A DNA stretch of 64,000 bases from Geothrix sp. GTDB lineage: Bacteria > Acidobacteriota > Holophagae > Holophagales > Holophagaceae. The notes beneath the pieces were generated by a model, which saw only the letters and a program-made list of their open reading frames with translations, searched no databases and was not told where the DNA came from. This document shows, one piece after another, positions 26,783-35,030 of the stretch. The DNA is taken from NCBI RefSeq assembly GCF_020622065.1, contig NZ_JAHRYQ010000001.1, positions 186,001 to 250,000 on the forward strand, in the 5' to 3' direction. Every line of letters begins with the position of its first letter. Position 1 is the stretch's first letter. The position numbers were made by a program, and so were the translations under genes.

Positions 26783-29700
26783 ATGTCCTCTACCCTCATC
26801 CGGCGGAACACCTTTCGGGAGGCCCTCGTGGCCATCGCGTTGGGAGGGCTGGGGACGCTTCTGCAGATCGCTTGCGGGGGGGGCGGAGGCGGCGGCGGGA
26901 CGACAGTGGTTCCGCCCCCTCCGGCTCCGACCATCACCAGCTTCGCCGCCGCCAAGAGCCCCATCACGGCCGGGGCTTCCACCACCCTGACCGGCGTGTT
27001 CGCCAACGGGAGCGGCACGGTGGACAAGGGCGTCGGCGCCCTCGCCAGCGGAGTGGCCGTGTCGGTCAGTCCTTCCACCGACACCACCTACACCCTCACC
27101 GTGACGAACAGCGCCGGCGTGCCGGCCACCGCCACGGCCCAGGTGGTCGTGGTGCCCGCGCCCACCACGCCCGCCATCACGGCTCCGGCCCAGGTCACGG
27201 CCGGGCAGGGGGGCTATGCCGCCACCGTTCCGGCCCAGGCCGGGTCCAGCTATGCCTGGACCCTCACCAACGGCACGGTCACCGCCGGCGCGGGGACCCC
27301 CAGCATCCTCTTCACGGCAGGCACCGCGGGAAGCGTCGGGTTGAGCTGCGTCGTCACCAACGCAGCCGGCACCGCATCCACGGCCGGCAGCGCCAGCTCG
27401 ACCATCGTGGCGGCCCCCTCGACGCCGGTAATCACGCTGCCGGCCACCGTCACCGCGGGGCAGGGGGGCTACACCGCCTCCACGCCCGTCCAGGCGGGCA
27501 TGACGCTCGCCTGGACGATCACCAATGGCACGATCACCTCCAGCCCCACGGGTGCCTCCGTGACCTTTAGTGCGGGGACCGCGGGCTCCGTCGCCTTGAG
27601 CTGCGTGGCGACCAATGGGATCGGGGCCACCTCGGTGGCCGGTGCGGCCAGCGCTGCCATTGTGGCCCCCCCCACCTCGCCGGTGATCACCTCTCCGGCG
27701 AATGTCACGGCGGGACGGTCGGGTTACACGGCCTCGGTCCCGGCCCAGGCGGGTTCCTCGTACGCCTGGACTGTCACCAACGGCACGATCACCGCCGGTG
27801 CGGGCACCCCCAGCATCACCTTCACGGCCGGGGCCTCGGGTTCCGTTGGATTGAGCTGTGTGGTCACGAACGCCGCTGGCACTCCCTCCACGGCCGCCAC
27901 CGCCAGCGCGGCCATCGTGGCCGCCCCGGCCACCCCGGTCGTCATCGCCCCGGCGTATGTCACGGCGGGGCAGACGGGCTACACCGCCTCCACGCCTGCC
28001 CAGGCCGGCATGTCGTTCGCCTGGACCATCACCAACGGCACGATCACTTCGGGCAGCACCGGCGCCAGCGTCACTTTCACGGCTGGGGCCTCGGGGTCCG
28101 TGGGCCTCAGCTGTGTGGCCACCAATGCGGCGTCCACCGCCGCCACGGGAACTGCCAGCAGCGCCATCGTGGCCGCGCCGGCGACGCCCACGGTCACGGC
28201 ACCAGCCTATGTCACGGCGGGCCAGACCGGGTACACGGCCTCGGTCCCGGCCCAGGCGGGCTCCAGCTATGCCTGGACCGTCACCAACGGCACGGTCACG
28301 GCGGGTGTGGGAACAGCCAGCATCACCTTCACGGCCGGCGCCTCGGGCTCTGTGAGTCTGAACTGCGTGGTCACGAACGCCGCCAACACCGCCTCGGCGC
28401 CCGGAACGGCCAGCGCGGCCATCGCCGCCGCCCCGACGGCCCCGGTCATCACGGCCCCTGCGAATGTCACCGCCGGGCAGGCCGGCTACACGGCATCCAC
28501 GCCCGCCCAGAGCGGCATGTCGTTCGCCTGGACCATCACCAACGGCACGATCACTTCGGGCAGCACCGGCGCCAGCGTCACTTTCACGGCTGGGGCCTCG
28601 GGGTCCGTGGGCCTCAGCTGTGTGGCCACCAATGCGGCGTCCACCGCCGCCACGGGAACTGCCAGCAGCGCCATCGTGGCCGCGCCGGCGACGCCCACGG
28701 TCACGGCACCAGCCTATGTCACGGCGGGCCAGACCGGGTACACGGCCTCGGTCCCGGCCCAGGCGGGCTCCAGCTATGCCTGGACCGTCACCAACGGCAC
28801 GGTCACGGCGGGTGGGGGAACGGCCAGCATCACTTTTACGGCCGGGGGATCGGGCTTTGTGACCTTCAGCTGCACCGTGACCAATGCGGCGAACACGGCT
28901 TCCGCCCCCGGTGCGGCCAGCTCCACCATCACGCCGGCCCCGACCACGCCGGTCCTCACCGTCCCGGCCAACATCACGGCCAATCAGGTGGGCACGGCCC
29001 AGTCCGTTCCCGCCCAGTCCGGCTCCTCGTACGCCTGGACGCTGACCAACGGCAGCATCGTGTCCGGGAACGGGACGAACAGTCTCACCTTCCGCGCGGG
29101 GGCCACCGGCACCGTGGGTTTCAGCTGCACCGTCACCAACCTGGCCGGAACCGCCTCCGCTCCGGGAACCGCCAGCAGCGCCATCGTCCCGGCGCCCACG
29201 GCGCCGGTCATTTCGACGCCAGCCTATGTGACCGCCGGCAAGGGCGGCTATGCGGCGTCGGTGCCCGCCCAAGGGGGGATGACGCTGACCTGGACCATTT
29301 CCGGCGGCACGATCACCTCTGGAACCACGGGCACGACCATCACCTTCTCGGCAGGGGGAACCGGGTCCGTCTTCCTGAGCTGCAAGGCCGCCAATGCGGC
29401 CGGAGCCTCCGCCACGGGCAACGCCAGCAGCGCCATCGTGCCGTTCCCGACGATCTCGCAGCTGTCGGCCAGCCCCGCCGATGTGGCGTCGGGCGGCGCT
29501 TCCACCCTGTCCTATGCCTTCGCGGGAGGAACCGGTCTCATCAACCAGGGTGTGGGGGCTGTCACCAGCGGCGGCAGCTCTGTGGTCCATCCCACCAGCA
29601 CCACGACCTACACCTTGACGGTCACCAACCCGGCCGGGGACCCCACCACCGATACGGTGACGGTCACCGTGGGCGCCTTGCCGAACATCAGCACCTTCAA

Positions 29701-30955
29701 GGCGGGCCCCGCTACCCTCACCCAGGGCCAGGGGAGCCTGCTGACCTTCACCTTCACGGGGGATGGCGTCATCGATCACGGTGTGGGCCCCGTCACCAGC
29801 GGCAGCCAGATCGCCGTGTTCCCCGCGGCAACCACCACCTACACCCTCACGGCCACCAACGCCGTCGGCGCCACCACCACGGCCGTGATGACGGTCACGG
29901 TGAAGGCTTTCACCGGCAAGTTCGTGTATGTCGCGAACTCCGGCGGTGGCATCTCCGGGTTCTCCCTGAATGAGACCACCGGCGCGCTCGCGGAGCTGGG
30001 TAATTCGCCCTTCGATGACGGAACCCCCGCGCTGCATGTGATCAGCGACCCTGAAGGCAAGTTCCTCTTCGCGGTCAACGGGGATGGGCTCAACCAGCGC
30101 CCGAATACCCTCACCGTCTTCAAGATCGACTCCGCCACGGGTGACCTGACGGAAGTGGCCGCCTATCCCACGGATCCCAATCCTTGGGCCTCGGCCGTGG
30201 ATCCCACCGGTCAGTTTGTCTATGTGCGGTGCGATGGCCTGATCTCCTCGTATGGTCTGAACGCCGTCAGCGGAGCCCTGACCCCCCTGGGCTCCGTCGC
30301 CGCCTCCGGAGGCACGGGCGAGGTGCTGATCCACCCCTCCGGCCGACTGCTCTTCACGGTGGGCCGCACTTCCGACCAGCTGCAGGTCTTCGACCTGAAT
30401 CCCGCCACCGGGGCCCTCAGCCTGAACGGCGGCACCACCCTGCCCACCGGCACGGGCCCGCTGGCCCTGGCCCTCAGCCACAGCGGGGAGTATCTCTTCA
30501 CCAAGAGCGAAGGGGCCGCCGGGGGCGCGGCCCAGGAGTGCATTGTCTACGGCTATTACCTGGATCTGCAGACCGGCGGCCTCATGCCGCTGGCCGCTAC
30601 CGACACGGGCACGACCCAGGCGGATACCTTCCATGGAGTCTCCGCCAACCCCACCCAACCCGTCATCTACATCACCCTGTCCACCACGGACAACGATTAC
30701 GCAGCCTACGCCCTGAACCTGGTCACCGGCGCCCTCTCCCCCTTGACCGGCAGCACCTATGCGCTGTTCGGCGGCACCGGTTCCGACAACCTGATGGTCA
30801 GCCGCAACGGCCTGTGGGGATTCATGACCGACTACTGGGGCAACCGGATCGCCGTCGGCGCCATCGATCCCGCCACCGGCGTACTGCTCAGCCCCACTTT
30901 CCACACCGTTGGGGCCTCCCCCGTATCCGTGGCCGTGGTGGGAACGGTGCAGTAG
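26783..30955 (+). CDS. Giant lipoprotein with Ig-like repeats and a C-terminal beta-propeller
   Basis: 1,390 residues. The lipobox LQIAC is followed by a Gly stretch encoded by a run of eight G and GGC/GGA codons, a tether typical of surface lipoproteins. From about residue 45 to 1050 there are roughly a dozen Ig-like repeats in two alternating types, PAYVTAGQTGYTAS.PAQ.G..(Y/F)AWT(V/I)TNGT(V/I)T and TFTAGASGSV.L.C.VTNAA. The last 340 residues form a seven-bladed propeller of the lactonase/YncE type (KFVYVANSGGGISGFSLN, NPWASAVDPTGQFVYV, HPSGRLLFTVGR). The Ig array would project the propeller from the outer membrane. The ATG at 26783 was preferred over 26714 because AGGGAG precedes it and it directly leads into the signal peptide. 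Enzymatic function is unproven. Confidence 0.78.
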   Translation: MSSTLIRRNTFREALVAIALGGLGTLLQIACGGGGGGGGTTVVPPPPAPTITSFAAAKSPITAGASTTLTGVFANGSGTVDKGVGALASGVAVSVSPSTDTTYTLTVTNSAGVPATATAQVVVVPAPTTPAITAPAQVTAGQGGYAATVPAQAGSSYAWTLTNGTVTAGAGTPSILFTAGTAGSVGLSCVVTNAAGTASTAGSASSTIVAAPSTPVITLPATVTAGQGGYTASTPVQAGMTLAWTITNGTITSSPTGASVTFSAGTAGSVALSCVATNGIGATSVAGAASAAIVAPPTSPVITSPANVTAGRSGYTASVPAQAGSSYAWTVTNGTITAGAGTPSITFTAGASGSVGLSCVVTNAAGTPSTAATASAAIVAAPATPVVIAPAYVTAGQTGYTASTPAQAGMSFAWTITNGTITSGSTGASVTFTAGASGSVGLSCVATNAASTAATGTASSAIVAAPATPTVTAPAYVTAGQTGYTASVPAQAGSSYAWTVTNGTVTAGVGTASITFTAGASGSVSLNCVVTNAANTASAPGTASAAIAAAPTAPVITAPANVTAGQAGYTASTPAQSGMSFAWTITNGTITSGSTGASVTFTAGASGSVGLSCVATNAASTAATGTASSAIVAAPATPTVTAPAYVTAGQTGYTASVPAQAGSSYAWTVTNGTVTAGGGTASITFTAGGSGFVTFSCTVTNAANTASAPGAASSTITPAPTTPVLTVPANITANQVGTAQSVPAQSGSSYAWTLTNGSIVSGNGTNSLTFRAGATGTVGFSCTVTNLAGTASAPGTASSAIVPAPTAPVISTPAYVTAGKGGYAASVPAQGGMTLTWTISGGTITSGTTGTTITFSAGGTGSVFLSCKAANAAGASATGNASSAIVPFPTISQLSASPADVASGGASTLSYAFAGGTGLINQGVGAVTSGGSSVVHPTSTTTYTLTVTNPAGDPTTDTVTVTVGALPNISTFKAGPATLTQGQGSLLTFTFTGDGVIDHGVGPVTSGSQIAVFPAATTTYTLTATNAVGATTTAVMTVTVKAFTGKFVYVANSGGGISGFSLNETTGALAELGNSPFDDGTPALHVISDPEGKFLFAVNGDGLNQRPNTLTVFKIDSATGDLTEVAAYPTDPNPWASAVDPTGQFVYVRCDGLISSYGLNAVSGALTPLGSVAASGGTGEVLIHPSGRLLFTVGRTSDQLQVFDLNPATGALSLNGGTTLPTGTGPLALALSHSGEYLFTKSEGAAGGAAQECIVYGYYLDLQTGGLMPLAATDTGTTQADTFHGVSANPTQPVIYITLSTTDNDYAAYALNLVTGALSPLTGSTYALFGGTGSDNLMVSRNGLWGFMTDYWGNRIAVGAIDPATGVLLSPTFHTVGASPVSVAVVGTVQ
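28006..28814 (+). repeat. Identical 302-bp direct repeats inside the Ig-array gene
   Basis: Bases 28006-28307 and 28513-28814 are identical by direct comparison, with an offset of 507 bases (169 codons, equal to two Ig units). The first differences are G/C at 28005 and T/G at 28308. The rest of the array is clearly diverged, so this pair reflects a recent duplication or gene conversion. Confidence 0.9.
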
Positions 30956-30987
30956 GAGTCCCATAATCTTCAAGGAACAGAAAGGTT

Positions 30988-31023
30988 GGCGGAGCGGGGC
31001 ACGGCCCGCTCCGCCCTGTTTTG
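30988..31023 (+). terminator. Intrinsic terminator after the Ig/propeller lipoprotein gene
   Basis: GGCGGAGCGGG (30988-30998) pairs with CCCGCTCCGCC (31005-31015), an 11-base stem with a six-base loop, and is followed by CTGTTTTG. Confidence 0.82.
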
Positions 31024-31084
31024 TGCCATCCAGCACAAGAGCATCCGGGGATTCCCTGTCGAGATTCTGGTAGCCTGTCCCCTT

Positions 31085-32059
31085 ATGTCTCAGCCGTCCG
31101 AAGCGCCCACCCTGGACCTCAAGGCCAGCCTGAAGAAGCCCCTCCAATGGGCATTGGCGGCAGGCTTGCTGACAGCCATCGTCACCCTCTTCATGCCGAA
31201 CTACTACCGGTCCGAGGCGCGCCTGTTGCCCGTGGAATCCAAGGGGCTGTCTGGAAATCTCGGGGGCCTGGCCAGCGCCGCTGCCGCCTTCGGCGTGAGT
31301 GTGCCCGGTGGAGACAGCAGCGACGCCAATTTCGTGGATGTCTTGAATAGCCGCTGGTTGAAAGAACAACTGCTCCAAACTGAATTCCAGTATCACATTC
31401 GGTCTTGGCGTTTCGGGGCCGAGCGGATCGAGAAGGGCACCCTCTATGGCTACCTGAAAGCTGAGAATATGGATCGGGCGGTCCTGGGAATAAATGCCGT
31501 CTTGATTGTCTCTCGGGATCTCAAGTCGAAAGTCATCTCTATCACTGCTGAGACCAAGTCCCCCGAACTCTCACAATTAATTGTGCAGCGGGCTGGAAAA
31601 CTTCTCGAGGCATTCCTGCAGGAGAAGGGGCGAACCCGGGGGGGCGCAAAGGCTGCTTTCGCCGAAGCGCGCCTCTCCGACGCCCGACGGGAGATGGATG
31701 TGGCAGAGGATGCCCTACGCCACTTCCTTGAGGGAAACCGGAACTTCCAGACCAGCGGTGACCCTGCCGTACGACTCAGAGGCACTCGCCTGGAAACCGA
31801 CCTTCGCCTTCGCCAGCAACTCGTTAGCACCATTGCAATGAATCGCGAACAAGCACTACTGGAAGAGAAAAACGATATACCTATTCTCAATGTGCTGGAT
31901 CCGGGAAGCTTGCCTATCGAGAAAAGTGGACCGGTGCGAAGCCGAATTGTTGCATGGCTATTTCTCTTCTCTGGGCTCTTGGCTTGGGGATGGCCAAATC
32001 GGGAGTGGATTAAAAATCGATTGTTTGATGGATCGAACGCTGAGTCTGGAGAAATGTGA
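31085..32059 (+). CDS. Wzz/GNVR-type polysaccharide chain-length determinant protein
   Basis: 324 residues with the polysaccharide co-polymerase layout: a transmembrane helix near residues 21-37 (PLQWALAAGLLTAIVTLFM), a large periplasmic part with a coiled-coil-like stretch around 180-220 (EARLSDARREMDVAEDALRHF), and a second helix near 288-305 (SRIVAWLFLFSGLLAWGW). Such proteins sit in the inner membrane and set the length of O-antigen or exopolysaccharide made by Wzy. The C-terminal domain is short and lacks a tyrosine kinase. The frame is open to 30986, but the ATG at 31085 precedes the first conserved residues. It opens the polysaccharide locus; G+C begins to fall inside this gene. Confidence 0.8.
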   Translation: MSQPSEAPTLDLKASLKKPLQWALAAGLLTAIVTLFMPNYYRSEARLLPVESKGLSGNLGGLASAAAAFGVSVPGGDSSDANFVDVLNSRWLKEQLLQTEFQYHIRSWRFGAERIEKGTLYGYLKAENMDRAVLGINAVLIVSRDLKSKVISITAETKSPELSQLIVQRAGKLLEAFLQEKGRTRGGAKAAFAEARLSDARREMDVAEDALRHFLEGNRNFQTSGDPAVRLRGTRLETDLRLRQQLVSTIAMNREQALLEEKNDIPILNVLDPGSLPIEKSGPVRSRIVAWLFLFSGLLAWGWPNREWIKNRLFDGSNAESGEM

Positions 32060-33105
32060 TGAAGACGATTGCATTAGTGGGTTGTGGCCGAATCTCCAAA
32101 AGGCATGTGCAGGTGGTGACACAACTGCCAGGATTGCGGCTTGTTGCGGTCTGCGATCTCATAGAAGACTTGGCCCGGGAGACTTCGCAGCCGCTCGGCA
32201 TTCCATACTATACAGATGCGCTGGAGATGGTCACCCGCGAGAAGCCTGACATTGTCAGCATTCTCACAGAGTCAGGAACTCATCCTCTCGTGGGCAGCCT
32301 GCTGGCGCCTCATGTTAAGGTGGTAGTGGTCGAAAAGCCAATGGCGCTCACGCTAGATGACGCAGACCAACTGGTCGAAACATGCGAAGCCCATGGAACC
32401 AGGCTTTTTGTCGTGAAACAAAACCGGTTCAATCCAGCCATCCAGCAACTCCGTCGTGCCGTAGATCAGAACAGGTTCGGAAAGATGGTGTTGGGTACAG
32501 TGCGGGTCCGGTGGTCACGTGAGCAGGATTACTACGACCAAGCGCCCTGGCGGGGGACTTGGAAGCTTGATGGGGGCGTCTTTACCAACCAGGCCAGTCA
32601 CCATATCGATTTGCTGCAGTGGTTACTAGGTCCAGTGGAGTCCGTTAAGTCCTACATCTCGACGCGACTCGTAAACATCGAGGCTGAGGATACCGGTGTG
32701 GCTGTGTTGAAGTTCAAGAGCGGCGCTCTGGGAGTGATCGAAGCCACCACGGCCACTCGACCTAAAGACTTGGAAGGGAGTATTTCTATTCTTGGCGAAA
32801 AGGGATCTGTGGTGGTCGGAGGCTTCAGCGTCAATCGCATGGTGACTTGGAGCTTTACAGATCCGACTCCCGAGGATGAAGCAGCTCAGAAGGCCATAAC
32901 CAATCCGCCAAATGTCTATGGGTTTGGGCACCAGCCTTTCTATGAAGACATGTTGGACTGTCTCGCTTCGGGCCGGCGCTCCATGCTGGACGGGCTGGAA
33001 GGGCGCAAGTCCCTAGAGATCATTAACGCGCTCTATGAATCCGCAGCCACCGGAGAAGAAGTTCATCTGAGATATGTTCCCCAGTCTGTCCGATTGGGGA
33101 GATAA
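32059..33105 (+). CDS. wlbA: UDP-2-acetamido-2-deoxy-glucuronate 3-dehydrogenase, WlbA/WbpB type
   Basis: 348-residue Gfo/Idh/MocA oxidoreductase. The nucleotide-binding start is IALVGCGRISKRH, the catalytic EKPMAL motif and the VVKQNRFNP segment follow, and NQASHHIDLLQWLLGPVESV carries the conserved His of WlbA enzymes; LEGSISILGEKGSVVVGG is another WlbA-type segment. WlbA oxidises C3 of UDP-GlcNAcA to the 3-keto sugar, which the aminotransferase two genes on then aminates. A GTG at 32056 is an alternative start; the ATG overlaps the previous stop (TGATG). The 6-dehydrogenase (WbpA) that makes the substrate is not in this window. Confidence 0.88.
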   Translation: MKTIALVGCGRISKRHVQVVTQLPGLRLVAVCDLIEDLARETSQPLGIPYYTDALEMVTREKPDIVSILTESGTHPLVGSLLAPHVKVVVVEKPMALTLDDADQLVETCEAHGTRLFVVKQNRFNPAIQQLRRAVDQNRFGKMVLGTVRVRWSREQDYYDQAPWRGTWKLDGGVFTNQASHHIDLLQWLLGPVESVKSYISTRLVNIEAEDTGVAVLKFKSGALGVIEATTATRPKDLEGSISILGEKGSVVVGGFSVNRMVTWSFTDPTPEDEAAQKAITNPPNVYGFGHQPFYEDMLDCLASGRRSMLDGLEGRKSLEIINALYESAATGEEVHLRYVPQSVRLGR

Positions 33106-33107
33106 CG

Positions 33108-33743
33108 ATGGAGACCCGGATTCATCTCAATGTTAAGTTGGGGCTTGATGTCCAAGTGGACGAATTTGTGGTGTTAGGGCGCCCTCCCAAAGGAGCGGTT
33201 TCTGGTCAATTCGAGCTCTCAATCGGAGAGAATTCAGTCATACGTTCCCACAGTGTTTTATATGCAGGCTCAGCGATCGGTGCTCGATTCCAGTGCGGCC
33301 ACGGGGCCCTGGTGCGCGAAGATTGTGTGATCGGAGACGACTGCTCGGTTGGTTCGGGCACCGTCTTGGAGTTCAAGGTCACGATGGGCAGAGGGGTGCG
33401 CGTCCACAGCCAATGTTTCGTCCCCGAATTTAGTGTGCTCGAGGATGGGTGCTGGTTGGGACCCAATGTGGTGCTCACCAATGCGAGGTTTCCTCAATCC
33501 GCCCGCACCAAGGAGATGCTCGCGGGTGTGCATGTAGAGAAAAAGGCTAAGATCGGAGCAAATTCCACCATCCTACCGGGCGTCACCATTGGTGAGGGAG
33601 CCCTGGTGGGCGCAGGAAGTGTGGTGACCAAGAATGTGCCTCCAGGCACCATCGTGGCCGGGAATCCAGCTGTGGTCCGTGGCCTTGTTGCTGATCTTCA
33701 CTATCCTGATACCCACGAAGCCGTCTATCCCGGAGTCATCTAA
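33108..33743 (+). CDS. wlbB: Left-handed beta-helix acetyltransferase, WlbB/WbpD-like
   Basis: 211 residues. Two blocks of hexapeptide repeats are visible: residues about 38-125 (IGENSVIRSHSVLYAGSAIG, then GHGALVREDCVIGDDCSVG) and 150-190 (KKAKIGANSTILPG, VTIGEGALVGAGSVVTK, followed by VPPGTIVAGNPA), the typical end of acetyl-CoA-dependent sugar N-acetyltransferases. By position between WlbA-like and WlbC-like enzymes it would acetylate the 3-amino group of UDP-GlcNAc3NA. It starts two bases after wlbA and overlaps the aminotransferase start in TAATG. Substrate specificity is inferred from neighbours. Confidence 0.82.
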   Translation: METRIHLNVKLGLDVQVDEFVVLGRPPKGAVSGQFELSIGENSVIRSHSVLYAGSAIGARFQCGHGALVREDCVIGDDCSVGSGTVLEFKVTMGRGVRVHSQCFVPEFSVLEDGCWLGPNVVLTNARFPQSARTKEMLAGVHVEKKAKIGANSTILPGVTIGEGALVGAGSVVTKNVPPGTIVAGNPAVVRGLVADLHYPDTHEAVYPGVI

Positions 33744-34873
33744 TGAGCGCCCATGGTAACCAGATCCCCCTTGTGGACCTCAAAGCCCAATACCTCGCCC
33801 TCAAGCCTGAAATCGATGCTGCCATGGCCGGGGTGATTGATCGCACATCCTTCATTCTTGGACCTGAAGTGGAGGCTTTTGAAACATCGTTTGGGGCCTT
33901 CTGTGGTGGGGTGCAGGCCATCGGCGTAGCTAACGGCACCGATGCAACAGGCATGGCCCTCAGGGCTGTGGGGGTGGGAGCAGGTGATGAGGTCATCACG
34001 GTTTCCCATACCTTCATCGCTACCGTGGAAGGGATAAGCGAATTGGGCGCGAAACCGGTCTTTGTGGATGTGCAGGATGGAACCCTGCTCATGGATGCCT
34101 CCAAAGTGGAAGCGGCCATTACCAGTCGGACCAAGGCCATCCTCCCTGTGCATTTGTATGGTCAGACGGTCGATATGGATCCTCTTCTGGCGCTGGCCGA
34201 AAAACACGACCTCAAGATCGTGGAGGATGCATGCCAAGCGCACGGAGCCGAGTACAAAGGACGGCGCGCTGGATCGATGGGTGATGCCGCGACATTCAGC
34301 TTCTACCCTGGCAAAAACTTAGGTGCCTATGGTGATGCGGGGGCGATCACCACCCGGCATGCAGAAGTCGCAGATTGGTTGAAAAGCCTGAGAAATCATG
34401 GGCGCGCTACCAAATACACCCATGACTTCGAAGGGCGAAATTCCCGGATGGACGGCCTTCAGGGCGCAGTCTTGAATGTGAAGCTGCCCCATCTGGACCG
34501 ATGGAACGCCAAGCGTCGAGATGTGGCGGCCAGGTACGACGCTGCGCTGATGGGCCTACCGAACCTGCGGCGTGTCGCTACCGGGCTTGGGTGCACTCCT
34601 GTATTCCACCTTTATGTCGTGCGTGTGCCAAACCGGGATCAGGTTCTTGCGACTTTGAAGGCCGAGGGCATCGAGGCCGGAATCCATTACCCTGTGCCTC
34701 TGCATCTGCAGAAGGCCTGCGCTCACCTCGAGATTCCATCCGGCACGCTGCCCGTAACCGAGCGTGTCGCCTCGGAAATTCTCAGCCTTCCGATCTTCCC
34801 CGAGTTAAACGAAAAGGACCAGGACCGCATCATTGAGGTCGTACGCAAGGCGTTGGCGGGATCGCATGCATGA
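33743..34873 (+). CDS. wlbC: PLP-dependent sugar aminotransferase, WlbC/WbpE-like (DegT/DnrJ/EryC1)
   Basis: 376 residues. DegT-family landmarks: IPLVDLKAQY at the start, ANGTDATGMALRAVGVG, the EDACQAHGAEYKG segment, and the PLP lysine in SFYPGKNLGAYGDAG. The C-terminal HYPVPLHLQKAC segment is typical of 3-aminotransferases of the WbpE group. It would convert the WlbA product UDP-3-keto-GlcNAcA to the 3-amino sugar using glutamate. With WlbA and WlbB it forms a three-gene module for a UDP-2,3-diacetamido uronic acid; the 2-epimerase WbpI that yields the manno form is not clearly present, unless the 2-epimerase at 47530 has that role. Confidence 0.87.
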   Translation: MSAHGNQIPLVDLKAQYLALKPEIDAAMAGVIDRTSFILGPEVEAFETSFGAFCGGVQAIGVANGTDATGMALRAVGVGAGDEVITVSHTFIATVEGISELGAKPVFVDVQDGTLLMDASKVEAAITSRTKAILPVHLYGQTVDMDPLLALAEKHDLKIVEDACQAHGAEYKGRRAGSMGDAATFSFYPGKNLGAYGDAGAITTRHAEVADWLKSLRNHGRATKYTHDFEGRNSRMDGLQGAVLNVKLPHLDRWNAKRRDVAARYDAALMGLPNLRRVATGLGCTPVFHLYVVRVPNRDQVLATLKAEGIEAGIHYPVPLHLQKACAHLEIPSGTLPVTERVASEILSLPIFPELNEKDQDRIIEVVRKALAGSHA

Positions 34874-35030
34874 TCGATTCTTCGGCCGAAGCGACCTCGA
34901 TGGGCGCTATCGATTTGGTCGTTAGACCAGGGACAAACATGCCCCTGCAGGGAAGACGACTAAAGGGGCCGTACATGGCTAAAATTATTTTCTCAATAGC
35001 CGGCCCCCTATTTCCTTGCGGGCTTCGAGC

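Noticed and set aside
27170-29450. A CRISPR array in the regular repeats of this region
   Set aside because: The repeats are about 250 bp, lie in one continuous reading frame and encode Ig-like units; there are no short spacers.
21395-31396. A 3,333-codon minus-strand frame opposite the multicopper oxidase and Ig-repeat genes
   Set aside because: Same codon-bias artefact; its repeats only mirror those of the real plus-strand genes.
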